From the NCBI GenBank assembly GCA_001897525.1, contig MKTB01000017.1, positions 310,001-374,000 of the forward strand: a stretch of 64,000 bases of DNA, written 5' to 3'. The notes below the pieces were generated by a model. It saw only the letters and a program-made list of their open reading frames with translations, did not search any database and was not told the DNA's origin. Each line of letters opens with the position of its first letter. Position 1 is the stretch's first letter. Below are positions 23,495-32,900 of the stretch, in pieces. Both the position numbers and the translations under genes were made by a program. The stretch comes from Bacteroidetes bacterium 43-16 (GTDB taxonomy: Bacteria > Bacteroidota > Bacteroidia > Chitinophagales > Chitinophagaceae).

Positions 23495-23724
23495 TAAACA
23501 AACCAGTTTTTAAAAATGGCAGCCAGAAACAAGTTGTCATTCCCAACTGATGATGCAATCACGAAGTCTGTTTACCTGGTATTACGTGAAGGATCAAAAA
23601 AAAGGACCATGCCCATTAGGAACTGGGGCATGATCCTGAATCAATTTTTAACTATTTTTGGCAACAGAATAACGTTGTAAAAACCAAGCTCCCCGGTTAA
23701 AAATTTACACACTTAATGAGATAG
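23495..23724 (+). mobile_element. IS256-family insertion sequence remnant
   Basis: The right end of an IS256-type element: a transposase C-terminal fragment (23516-23680) followed by AATTTACACACTTAATGAG, which resembles the TTTACACA-containing terminal inverted repeat of this family. The left end and most of the transposase are gone. It touches a heptanucleotide array directly downstream of batC. Confidence 0.65.
23516..23680 (+). pseudogene. IS256-family transposase, C-terminal fragment
   Basis: A 54-codon frame from ATG 23516 to TAA 23678-23680 is too short for the ORF track. It reads NKLSFPTDDAITKSVYLVL, then KKRTMPIRNWGMILNQF and LTIFGNRITL. This is the C-terminus of IS256/mutator-type transposases, which end with a KKWTMPIRNWG...QFxxIFxxRI pattern. 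Similarity seems to continue a few codons upstream (NQFLK), where the family has a QFRK motif, but a stop in the same frame at 23495-23497 closes it. The DDE catalytic residues lie further upstream in intact enzymes and are absent, so this is a non-functional remnant. Confidence 0.85.
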
Positions 23725-23730
23725 TTCATA

Positions 23731-23772
23731 ATTAACCACTCACCATTAACCATTAACAACTAACAATTACCC
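23731..23772. repeat. Heptanucleotide array (ATTAACC type) abutting the batC stop codon
   Basis: Six units of seven bases: ATTAACC ACTCACC ATTAACC ATTAACA ACTAACA ATTACCC. GTTCATA before them may be a seventh. The last base overlaps the batC stop codon (23772-23774). Read from the gene it is GGGTAATTGTTAGTTGTTAATG, related in type to the arrays at 3421-3662. Confidence 0.75.
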
Positions 23773-24548
23773 TACCAGTCTTTGTCCAGCTTTTTCGGGC
23801 TTGTTTTACCTGCTTCGCCTTTGCGTTCCTGTACTTTTTTCTCGCTTTGCTGCACGGCATTCAACATTTCCGCAGCTCTTTGCTCGGTCATTTTCTGTGC
23901 CTCAGACTGGGACTGCTGTTGCTTCTGCTCTTCTTCTTTTTTCTTTTCTTCCTCGGATTGTTGCTTGTCTTTGTCCTTTTTGTCTTTATCTTTATCGTTC
24001 TTATCCTCCGGTTTTTTATCGTCCTTCTTATCTTCTTTGTTCTCGTCTTTATTGTCTTTTTTGTCTTTATCCTTTTGCTGATCGTCTTTTTTCTGATCCT
24101 GCTTTTTCAGCATCTCCTGGGCATAAGCCAGGTTGTATTTCGATTCCCGGTCAGCAGGATTGCTCTTTAGTGCATTTTTATAAGCATCCACGGCACTCTT
24201 CCAGTTCTTCTCTTCTGAAAAGCTATTTCCGATATTATGATAGGCCTTGGCCCTGAGGTTTTTGTCTGCGGTAAGGGTGAGGGCCTTTTCAAATTGTTTC
24301 CGGGCTGGTTCATACTTTTTGGTTTGCATCAAGGCATTACCACGGTTGTAAAAAGCTACCGGGTCCTGGTTATTTTTGCCTTGTGCTTTTTCATATAACT
24401 TATCCGACTCGGCATATTTATGCTGGTGATAGAGGTCATTCCCTTCATATAGTATCGAGTTTATATTAGCTTGCTTTTTCTGCTCCTGGGCAAAAGAGGC
24501 AATCGACAAAAAACATGAGATAATAACTATAAAATATCTGTAAATCAT
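23772..24548 (-). CDS. batC: BatC-type tetratricopeptide repeat protein
   Basis: The 258-residue product has a signal peptide (YFIVIISCFLSIASFAQ), then three to four TPR units (for example DPVAFYNRGNALMQTKKYEPA and AKAYHNIGNSFSEEKNWKSA). After residue 150 it changes into an extreme low-complexity tail of Lys, Asp, Glu and Gln (about 75 residues), then a short conserved end, MTEQRAAEMLNAVQQSEKKV. This layout and the adjacent batB identify BatC of the Bacteroides aerotolerance system, a periplasmic or membrane-attached partner. It is 14 bases downstream of batB in the same operon. The expected batD and batE do not follow. Confidence 0.88.
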   Translation of the reverse strand: MIYRYFIVIISCFLSIASFAQEQKKQANINSILYEGNDLYHQHKYAESDKLYEKAQGKNNQDPVAFYNRGNALMQTKKYEPARKQFEKALTLTADKNLRAKAYHNIGNSFSEEKNWKSAVDAYKNALKSNPADRESKYNLAYAQEMLKKQDQKKDDQQKDKDKKDNKDENKEDKKDDKKPEDKNDKDKDKKDKDKQQSEEEKKKEEEQKQQQSQSEAQKMTEQRAAEMLNAVQQSEKKVQERKGEAGKTSPKKLDKDW

Positions 24549-24562
24549 TTTTTATACTAAAA

Positions 24563-25570
24563 TTATGCAATCTTCAATTGTGCCTTTCTCGCATTGGGAA
24601 TAAACAGATTAATCAACATCAGCACAAAAGATAAGACTAAAAAGTACTGGTAATAGCTTTTATAATGCAGGAACATACTGGCACCCATATTCCGGCTTTC
24701 CATTTTAGAGATCTCAGCCTGAAGGGCATTTACGGTCTGGTTATTATTGGCAAGCAAATGGTAAGTGCCGCCACCTGATGTAGCTATTTCTTTAAGTACC
24801 GATTCGTTTAGTTTGGTAATTACTTCCTTGCCATTTTCATCCAGTTTATTGGCACCCGTTTCCGGGTCAAAAATAGGTGCTCCGTTTGGCGAACCTATAC
24901 CAATGGTATGGATAATAATGCCCTCTTCTGCTGCCTGCTTAGCCAATTCTACTGCTTTTTCATCATGATCTTCTCCATCGGAGATGAGCACTACCGTCTT
25001 AAACTTGCGGTCTCTTTTATCAAATGCTTCCTGCGACATCTGTATGGCATCACTCAGCACTGTTCCCTGCGTAGGCGCAGAACTGGTATTCGTAGTATTC
25101 AACAACATTTTAATCGTCCCATAATCCATGGTAAGGGGGGACTGCAGGTAAGCCCTCCCGGCAAACAATACAAGTCCTACTTTATCATTACTCATTTTAT
25201 TGAGCATAGACTGCACAAGTAATTTTGCCCGGCTCAGGCGATCTGGACTAATGTCTTTAGCCAGCATACTTTTACTCACATCTATGGCAAAGACCACATC
25301 CACACCTCTGCGCATGACGGTGCTCGACTGGTCGCCCACCTGGAAATTTGCCAGCCCGAAGATGGCAAATATTATGGCCAGGATGCTTAATACAAATTTC
25401 GTTGTTCTTCTGCCCGAAGCACTTCCCGGCAAAAGCTTCTCGACCATTGCTTCACTGCCCAGCAGTCGCACACTTTTCCTGCGCCAGGAAAGATAGCGTG
25501 TATAGCAGAAAACAAGCAAGGGTATTAATAAAAGCAGCCAGAAAAAGTAACCTGATTCAAATCTAAACAT
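24563..25570 (-). CDS. batB: BatB-type von Willebrand factor A membrane protein
   Basis: This 335-residue protein has two hydrophobic segments near the N-terminus, a vWA domain and a membrane segment at the C-terminus (YYQYFLVLSFVLMLINLFI). The metal-ion-dependent adhesion site is complete: VVFAIDVSKSM, a Thr in the segment around PTQGTVLSDA, and ISDGEDHD. It matches the BatA/BatB pair of the aerotolerance operon; its association with BatC points to BatB. Known operons run moxR-DUF58-batA-batB-batC-batD-batE. Here the upstream neighbour is acs and no batA or moxR is present, so the operon is split in this genome. Confidence 0.88.
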   Translation of the reverse strand: MFRFESGYFFWLLLLIPLLVFCYTRYLSWRRKSVRLLGSEAMVEKLLPGSASGRRTTKFVLSILAIIFAIFGLANFQVGDQSSTVMRRGVDVVFAIDVSKSMLAKDISPDRLSRAKLLVQSMLNKMSNDKVGLVLFAGRAYLQSPLTMDYGTIKMLLNTTNTSSAPTQGTVLSDAIQMSQEAFDKRDRKFKTVVLISDGEDHDEKAVELAKQAAEEGIIIHTIGIGSPNGAPIFDPETGANKLDENGKEVITKLNESVLKEIATSGGGTYHLLANNNQTVNALQAEISKMESRNMGASMFLHYKSYYQYFLVLSFVLMLINLFIPNARKAQLKIA

Positions 25571-25679
25571 AATAGCAAAAGCATTGCAAGTAGCAAATAT
25601 AACAATACTTATAAATCATCAAATCCGGATTCGCCGGAATGGGCGGAAAATTAACAAAAAAAGAAAGGCTTGCCCGGCA

Positions 25680-25705
25680 TTTATTGCAGGGCGGAATGCA
25701 ATAAA
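25680..25705. other. Inverted repeat downstream of acs
   Basis: TTTATTGCA and TGCAATAAA form a nine-base stem with an eight-base loop about 100 bases after the acs stop. No T-run follows, so it may be an RNA 3' end structure rather than a standard terminator. Confidence 0.35.
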
Positions 25706-25805
25706 GCAAATACAAAAAAGTAAGGATTCCTTGTCCATATTTCGACAGAGCTTAATATGACAAACAGAATCCCTTGATCAGCCTTAAGGCTACTATTTTA
25801 TGAGC

Positions 25806-27713
25806 TTAGAGCTTACCTTCCTTGATCTCTTCTACTACTTCGGGGTTGAGTAAAGTTGAGGTATCGCCGAACTGGTCAAAAGCACCTTCGGCGATCTTGC
25901 GCAAGATGCGCCGCATGATCTTACCGGAACGGGTTTTAGGCAATCCGCTGACAAACTGGATCTTATCCAGCTTAGCTATAGGCCCGATCTGCTCGGTAAT
26001 GATCTGGTTAATTTCTTTTCTCAGGTTGTCCTTATCACGGCTTTCGCCAATATCTTTCAGCATCACAAATCCATACAGGGCATTACCTTTGATATCATGA
26101 GGATAACCTACAATGGCAGATTCTGCAACGGCAGGGTGCTCATTGATGGAATCTTCAATAGGCGCTGTACCCAGGTTATGCCCCGAAACGATGATCACAT
26201 CATCTACACGACCGGTAATGCGGTAATAACCCACTTCATCCCTCAAGGCACCATCTCCGGTAAAGTACTTGCCCGGGTAGGCAGAGAAGTAGGTTTCGAT
26301 ATAGCGCTGGTGATCGCCCCAGATGCTCCGGGCTATACCCGGCCAGGGGTAACGGATACATAAATTACCGGTGGTCTGGTTGCCGATGATCTCTATACGC
26401 TTATCATTCAGCAGCACGGGCTGTATGCCCGGCAAGGGCAGGGTAGCATAAGTAGGCTTTGTAGGGGTCACAAAAGGAATGGGAGAAATCAGGATACCCC
26501 CTGTCTCGGTCTGCCACCAGGTATCTACGATCGGACATTTTTTCCGGCCCACATGATCGTTGTACCAGTGCCAGGCCTCATCATTGATGGGTTCTCCTAC
26601 GGAGCCGATCACTTTAAGGCTGGAGAGGTCATGCTCATCTACCCATTTGGTATCTTCTTTGGCCAGGGCACGAATGGCCGTAGGCGCGGTATAGAACTGG
26701 GTCACTTTATGCTTGTCGATCACTTCCCAGAACCTGTCGGGTTGCGGATAAGAGGGTACGCCTTCAAAGATGACCGTGGTAGCACCGTTCAGCAGCGGAC
26801 CATATAATATATAAGAGTGGCCGGTGATCCAGCCGATGTCTGCGGTACACCAGAAGATGTCATTCTCCTGGTAGTTGAATACATTTTTAAAAGTATAAGC
26901 GGTATAGACCATATAGCCGGCCGTGGTATGCAACATACCTTTGGGCTTCCCGGTGGAGCCGGAGGTGTATAGAATGAATAGAGGATCTTCAGCATCCATG
27001 ATCTCGGGCACACAATCTGCAGAAGCTTTTTCCAGCAATGGTGCGATCCATTGATCACGGCCTTCTTTTACCGGCACTTCAATATCAGTACGCTTAACCA
27101 GTAACACTTTTTCAACCGTATGGGTTTTCTCCAGGGCCTCATCTACCAAAGCTTTAAGGTTAATGGTCTTATCGCCGCGGAAACTGCCATTGGAGGTGAT
27201 CACCATTTTGGATTCACAGTCATTGATCCGGGCCGCAATGGCGGAAGAGGAAAAACCGGCAAACACTACCGAGTGTATGGCCCCGATACGGGCACAGGCC
27301 AGCATGGATATAGCCAATTCAGGAACCATGGGCAGGTAAATACATACCCGGTCACCTTTTTGTATCCCCTGGTCTCTTAATACATTGGCAAACTTACATA
27401 CGCGCTCGTGCAATTCCTGGTAGGTAATATATTGCACAGCTTCATTGGGATCATTGGGTTCAAATATAATGGCATTCTTGTTGCTCCGGTTCAGCAAATG
27501 ACGATCAATACAGTTTTTCGTCATATTCAGTTTGGCATTGATAAACCATTCGATCTTTGCCTCACGCATATCATACTTCACTACCTTCTCCCACTTCTGG
27601 TACCAGACAAAGTTGTCATCGGCTATTTTGTCCCAGAATTTCTTAGGGTTCTTGATCGATTTTTTATACTGTTTAAAGTAGTCCGGAAGCGACTCTATCT
27701 GATAATTTTTCAT
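25806..27713 (-). CDS. acs: Acetyl-CoA synthetase (AMP-forming)
   Basis: This 635-residue cytoplasmic enzyme activates acetate with ATP and CoA through acetyl-AMP. All core motifs of the adenylate-forming superfamily are present: YTSGSTGKPKGMLHTTAG, DTWWQTETGG and, near the end, KTRSGKIMRRILRKIAEG, whose first SGK lysine is the site of reversible acetylation in homologues. The N-terminal ACAS-type region (FKQYKKSIKNPKKFWDKIA) and the length fit acetyl- rather than propionyl- or longer-chain synthetases. It is monocistronic. Together with the TCA genes in this window it suggests acetate can be used as fuel. Confidence 0.96.
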   Translation of the reverse strand: MKNYQIESLPDYFKQYKKSIKNPKKFWDKIADDNFVWYQKWEKVVKYDMREAKIEWFINAKLNMTKNCIDRHLLNRSNKNAIIFEPNDPNEAVQYITYQELHERVCKFANVLRDQGIQKGDRVCIYLPMVPELAISMLACARIGAIHSVVFAGFSSSAIAARINDCESKMVITSNGSFRGDKTINLKALVDEALEKTHTVEKVLLVKRTDIEVPVKEGRDQWIAPLLEKASADCVPEIMDAEDPLFILYTSGSTGKPKGMLHTTAGYMVYTAYTFKNVFNYQENDIFWCTADIGWITGHSYILYGPLLNGATTVIFEGVPSYPQPDRFWEVIDKHKVTQFYTAPTAIRALAKEDTKWVDEHDLSSLKVIGSVGEPINDEAWHWYNDHVGRKKCPIVDTWWQTETGGILISPIPFVTPTKPTYATLPLPGIQPVLLNDKRIEIIGNQTTGNLCIRYPWPGIARSIWGDHQRYIETYFSAYPGKYFTGDGALRDEVGYYRITGRVDDVIIVSGHNLGTAPIEDSINEHPAVAESAIVGYPHDIKGNALYGFVMLKDIGESRDKDNLRKEINQIITEQIGPIAKLDKIQFVSGLPKTRSGKIMRRILRKIAEGAFDQFGDTSTLLNPEVVEEIKEGKL

Positions 27714-28001
27714 TGTCCTGATGATTTCTGTATGAAATTCGATATGTATTTAATTCGTTTAATTTTTGAACACACAATTTACAAAAAAGAAAAGTAAAGC
27801 ACCTAAACTTAAAGCTATATCCTTGCTCATTTAATATAGCTAAAATGTAGCTTGCTGCCGGCCCTTGATCAGTAGTGGTAATAAAGTAGGCCAATATTTG
27901 AAGTAAATGTTGGGTGATTTTTTGTAATTTCGCGTCCTTATTATGCTTACACGCAGGTGTGGCATCAATTATAGCTGATTTTTAATAAGATATTCATAGA
28001 A

Positions 28002-28580
28002 ATGGTATTACCGATTGTGGCCTACGGGCATCCTGTATTAAGAAAAGTGGGTGCTCCTATAGATGAAAATTACCCGGATTTAAAGAAACTGATCGCTGAT
28101 ATGTGGGAAACGATGTACCACAGTAATGGTGTAGGTATTGCAGCTCCGCAGATCAATAAAGCTATTCGCCTGTTCGTGGTGGATACCGAGCAGATCGTGG
28201 AGAACTTTGATGAGGAAGATAAAAAGGAATTCCCGAATGAAAAGCCAATCAAAAGTGTATTCATCAATGCGCAGATCCTGAATAAGGAAGGTGAAGCCTG
28301 GCCTTATAATGAAGGCTGCCTGAGCATTCCCAAGGTGCGTGAAGATGTATGGCGCGAGGAGCAAATAACGATTGCTTACCTGGATGAAAACTTTGAAGCG
28401 CAGGAAAAGACCTTTAACGGCATCACCGCCAGGGTGATCTTACATGAATATGACCATATTGAAGGCAAGCTGTTCATCGATTATTTAGCACCTATCAAGA
28501 AGCGCCTGATCAAGAAAAAACTGGATGATATCTCTAAAGGAAAGGTGAGTATGGGCTATAGAATGATTTATCCAAAATAA
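28002..28580 (+). CDS. def: Peptide deformylase
   Basis: This 192-residue metalloenzyme removes the formyl group from nascent proteins. The three conserved motifs are visible: GVGIAAPQI (motif 1), EGCLSIPK (motif 2, with the metal-ligand cysteine) and ILHEYDHIEGKLFID (motif 3, HExxH with the catalytic glutamate). It heads a likely three-gene operon with a small membrane protein (16-base gap) and a metal-receptor-like protein (19-base gap). Confidence 0.96.
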   Translation: MVLPIVAYGHPVLRKVGAPIDENYPDLKKLIADMWETMYHSNGVGIAAPQINKAIRLFVVDTEQIVENFDEEDKKEFPNEKPIKSVFINAQILNKEGEAWPYNEGCLSIPKVREDVWREEQITIAYLDENFEAQEKTFNGITARVILHEYDHIEGKLFIDYLAPIKKRLIKKKLDDISKGKVSMGYRMIYPK

Positions 28581-28596
28581 ATAATATTTTTAAGGT

Positions 28597-28992
28597 ATGA
28601 AATCTTTCATCCAAAACTTCTTTGTTAAGCCACCAGTCATTTTCCCTTTGGTGGCTTGCTTTTTAATATTCCTGGGTATCTATGAAGCCTCTCAATCGCT
28701 TTTTTCAGACCAGGTAGAAGGGATTTATAAGATCAGGCCCATATTAATGATCCTGATGGCCATATTCTGGACGGGAGCTACCTTCTTCCAGAAATGGGGG
28801 GCTTTAGGCTTCGTCATCCTGACCATTGTGTCTTTAATGGTCTACTTTTATTCCGATTCTTTAGAGCTCAAAGCCTTATTCGGCAATATACTCATGCTTC
28901 ATGTCCCCGTTATGGAAGGCAAATCGGTGCCGATACCTTTAAGTGCTATTTTTTCTTTTATTGCCTTGTTCTTCTACCGAAGAATGAATTAA
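28597..28992 (+). CDS. Small integral membrane protein of unknown function
   Basis: The 131-residue product has four hydrophobic segments (around VIFPLVACFLIFLGIYEA, ILMILMAIFWTGATFF, LGFVILTIVSLMVYFY and PLSAIFSFIALFFY) and little else. I do not recognise a family. It sits 16 bases after def and 19 bases before the metal-receptor-like gene on the same strand, so it is almost certainly co-transcribed with them. Confidence 0.75.
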   Translation: MKSFIQNFFVKPPVIFPLVACFLIFLGIYEASQSLFSDQVEGIYKIRPILMILMAIFWTGATFFQKWGALGFVILTIVSLMVYFYSDSLELKALFGNILMLHVPVMEGKSVPIPLSAIFSFIALFFYRRMN

Positions 28993-29011
28993 ACCGGAAC
29001 AGCGCTTTTTT

Positions 29012-29803
29012 ATGCAGTACACAGATATGATCGGTTATGATATAGCGCTTACACAAAGCCCTCAACGCATCGTATCGCTGGTACCTTCACAAACAGAGTT
29101 GCTGTATGACCTGGGACTGGAAGAGCGGGTGGTGGGCATTACTAAATTCTGCATTCACCCGGAAAGCTGGTTCCGCAGTAAAGAAAGGATAGGCGGTACC
29201 AAAACCGTCCATATCGACAAGGTGGCGGCATTGCAGCCCGACCTCATCATCGCCAATAAAGAAGAAAATACGAAAGCAGATATTGAACAACTCAGGGCCA
29301 TAGCTCCGGTCTGGACGAGTGATATTTTAAACCTGGAGGACAGCCTGGAGATGATTGCTCAATTGGGAGCGATCACCTCAACGGAAGGAAGGGCGCAGGA
29401 GATTGTGGCAAATATCCGCAAAGACTTCAGCCCGGAAAATATCCGTCTTATAGAAGATAAGCGTGTTGCTTATTTCATTTGGTATCAGCCACTCATGTCA
29501 GCCGGAAGTCAAACTTTCCTGCATGATATTTTGTCAAGGATAGGATTTATTAATGTATATGCAACACATCCGCGCTATCCTGAGACACAGTGGCAGGAAT
29601 TGCAGGCGGCAGCGCCCGATTATATCCTTTTAAGTTCAGAACCTTTTCCATTTAAAGAAAAACACCTCCTGGAGTTTAAAGATAAACTGCCAAATGCCAC
29701 TGTTTTACTGGTAGATGGCGAACTTTTCAGCTGGTATGGCAGTAGGTTACTGGCTTCCGCGGCTTATTTCAAAAAGATATTTTCATCCAATTTGTCGCAT
29801 TGA
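29012..29803 (+). CDS. Helical-backbone metal receptor (TroA-like) protein without signal peptide
   Basis: This 263-residue protein matches periplasmic binding proteins for cobalamin or ferric siderophores (BtuF/FhuD-like): SPQRIVSLVPSQTELLYDLG, VVGITKFCIHPESW, VAALQPDLIIANKEEN and LGAITSTEGRAQEIVANI. There is no signal peptide or lipobox, and no ABC permease or ATPase gene is near. It may therefore act in the cytoplasm or carry ligand in an unusual way. Signal-less members are known in Bacteroidota, but their role is unclear to me. Last gene of the def operon. Confidence 0.82.
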   Translation: MQYTDMIGYDIALTQSPQRIVSLVPSQTELLYDLGLEERVVGITKFCIHPESWFRSKERIGGTKTVHIDKVAALQPDLIIANKEENTKADIEQLRAIAPVWTSDILNLEDSLEMIAQLGAITSTEGRAQEIVANIRKDFSPENIRLIEDKRVAYFIWYQPLMSAGSQTFLHDILSRIGFINVYATHPRYPETQWQELQAAAPDYILLSSEPFPFKEKHLLEFKDKLPNATVLLVDGELFSWYGSRLLASAAYFKKIFSSNLSH

Positions 29804-29954
29804 GTATTTTTAACAGACTTTTTGGCATTTATTATTTTTTTGCACGGGATTTGAGATAAAGAATAATATATTTAACTTCGCAACACTTTTATACTTTAGA
29901 CCATATAAGTGTAACGTCATATTGTAAACGGTCATATTATCAAACACAGAAACG

Positions 29955-32900
29955 ATGCTAGGATTTCTATCAAAACTATTAGGTGGCAGCAAGTCTGAAA
30001 AAGACGTAAAAAAAATTCAGCCTATAGTTAAGTCAATTAATGAATATTTCGAGCGCTACAGCTCATTAAGTAATGACGAATTAAGAGCAAAAACAGGAGA
30101 ATTTAAACAAAGAATTGCTGAATATCTTTCTGATATTGATGCACAAATTGCTGCGAAAAAAGAAGAGGCCGGCGGTATAGAAGAACTGCATACCCGTGAA
30201 GCTGTGTTGAACGAAGTAGATAAATTGGTCAAAGGCCGTGATGAAAAGCTTGAGGAAATATTGGAAGAGATATTACCTGAAGCTTTTGCTACTATTAAGG
30301 AGGCTGCCCGTCGTTTTGCGGAAGCAGACCAGGTAGTATCTATGGCTACAGACCTGGATAGAGAATTAGCTGCCAATGGCCGTCAGCATATCATCATCGA
30401 TGGTGACCAGATGACTCAAAACACCACCTGGCTAGCAGCCGGTGTTGAGGTTTCCTGGAATATGGTACACTACGATGTACAGCTGATTGGCGGTACGGTA
30501 TTGCACCAGGGTAAAATATCGGAAATGGCAACGGGTGAAGGTAAAACGCTCGTGTCTACTTTACCGGTTTACCTGAATGCATTGGCCGGACTGGGCGTTC
30601 ACGTAGTAACGGTGAATGATTACCTGGCCCGTCGTGACTCTGAGTGGAACGGTCCTTTATATGAATGGCTGGGCTTAAGGGTAGACTGTATCGACAAGCA
30701 CCAACCTAACTCTAATTCACGCAGACATGCGTATAATGCAGATATCACTTACGGAACGAATAATGAGTTCGGTTTTGACTACCTGCGTGATAACATGGTA
30801 CACCGCCCGGAAGAAATGGTACAACGCAAACACCATTTCGCTATTGTGGATGAGGTGGATAGCGTATTGATCGATGATGCACGTACGCCATTGATCATTT
30901 CCGGTCCGGTACCTAAAGGAGATGACCAACAATTCCATTTCCTGAAACCAAGGATTGAAAATATCGTTGAAGCGCAGAAAAGAGTGGTTAACCAGGCGCT
31001 TAATGAAGCTAAAAAACTGATCAAAGAAGGTAAAGCCGATAAAGATACGGGTGGTTTACAACTGTACCGTGCCTTCAGAGGTATGCCTAAGAACTCTGCG
31101 ATCATCAAATACCTGAGTGAAGAGGGCAATCGCCAGATCATGCAGAAGGCAGAGAACTATTACATTGCCGAGCATCAGAAGAATATGCCTAAAGTATATG
31201 AAGAATTATATTTCTACATAGACGAAAAGCAAAAAAGTGTTGACCTTACCGAAAAAGGTATTGCATTGATCACCGGTGCGGGTGAAGATCCAAGCTTCTT
31301 TGTACTCCCGGATATCAGTACAGCTCTGGCTGCTATAGAAAATGCCAAAGATGTTACCGATGAGGAAAGGGCACAACGCAAAGATAATTTACTACAGGAG
31401 TATGCGGCCAAAACAGACCGTATCCACTCCGTACAGCAATTGCTGAAAGCCTACACAATGTTTGAAAAAGACGTTGAGTACATCGTAGTAGATGATAAGG
31501 TTAAGATCGTAGATGAGCAGACCGGCCGTATCATGGAAGGTCGCCGCTATTCTGACGGATTGCACCAGGCGATTGAAGCAAAAGAAAATGTACACATCGA
31601 GGCGGCCACGCAAACTTTTGCGACCGTTACTTTACAGAACTATTTCCGTATGTACCACAAGCTGGCCGGTATGACCGGTACGGCAGAAACGGAAGCAGGT
31701 GAATTCTGGGAAATCTATAAACTGGACGTAGTGACGATACCTACTAATCGTGGTATCCAGCGTAAAGACCAGCAAGACTTAGTATATAAAACCAAACGTG
31801 AAAAGTACAAAGCCGTTATTGACGAGGTAGAAGCCATGCGCTCTATCGGCCGTCCGGTACTGGTGGGTACTACCTCTGTTGAGGTTTCGGAGTTGCTGAG
31901 CCGTATGATGCAGCAAAGAAAACTTCCACATAACGTATTGAATGCCAAGCAACACGCCAAAGAAGCTCAAGTAGTTGCCGAAGCAGGTTTGCCGGGAGCA
32001 GTTACCATTGCTACCAATATGGCCGGTCGTGGTACCGATATCAAACTGGGCGAAGGGGTGAAAGAAGCGGGTGGTCTGGCCATCATCGGTACAGAACGCC
32101 ATGAATCCCGTCGTGTAGACCGCCAGTTGCGTGGTCGTGCGGGTCGCCAGGGAGATCCGGGTAGTTCCCAGTTCTTCGTTTCATTAGAAGATGAATTGAT
32201 GCGTTTATTCGGTTCAGAGCGTATTGCTGCTTTAATGGACAGGATGGGGCACAAAGAAGGCGAGGTACTGCAACATGGCATGATCTCTAAATCTATTGAG
32301 CGTGCACAGAAGAAAGTAGAAGAGAATAACTTTGGTATCCGTAAGCGTTTGCTGGAATATGATGATGTGATGAATGCACAAAGGAATCAAATCTACAAAC
32401 GTCGTCACAATGCCTTATTCGGCGATCGCGTAGCGATTGATATCGATAATGCGATGTATGATGTAGCAGATGACTTCATCGCTCAATTCCAGAACGGGCA
32501 GTCTTATGCAGACTTCAAACTGGAAGTGATGAAACACCTGGCCTTTGAACCTCAGATCACAGAAGAGCAAGCCAAATCCAATACGGGTGTAGAAGACTTC
32601 TACCAGGAAGTGAAATCCTTCTACCAAACCAAGATCGCCGGTATGCGTGAGGCTATGTTACCTCAGTTCCAGAATATCAAAGCACAATCTGAAGGACGTA
32701 TTGAGTACATCATGATCCCGTTCTCTGATGGCGTAAAAGGTATCCAGGTCCAGGTGGGACTGGATGAAGCGATCGAGAAAGAGATCAAACCGGTTCCTGA
32801 GGCATTGGAGAAATCCATTACCCTGGCCCTGATCGATGAGTCCTGGAAAGATCACCTGAGAGCTATGGATGACCTGAGAACATCGGTACAAATGGCTTCT

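Noticed and set aside
23782-24256. Three plus-strand ORFs (99, 151 and 107 codons) with hydrophobic, Phe/Leu/Ser-rich products
   Set aside because: They are antisense shadows of the Lys/Asp/Glu-rich tail of BatC, whose low-complexity codons leave the other strand open.
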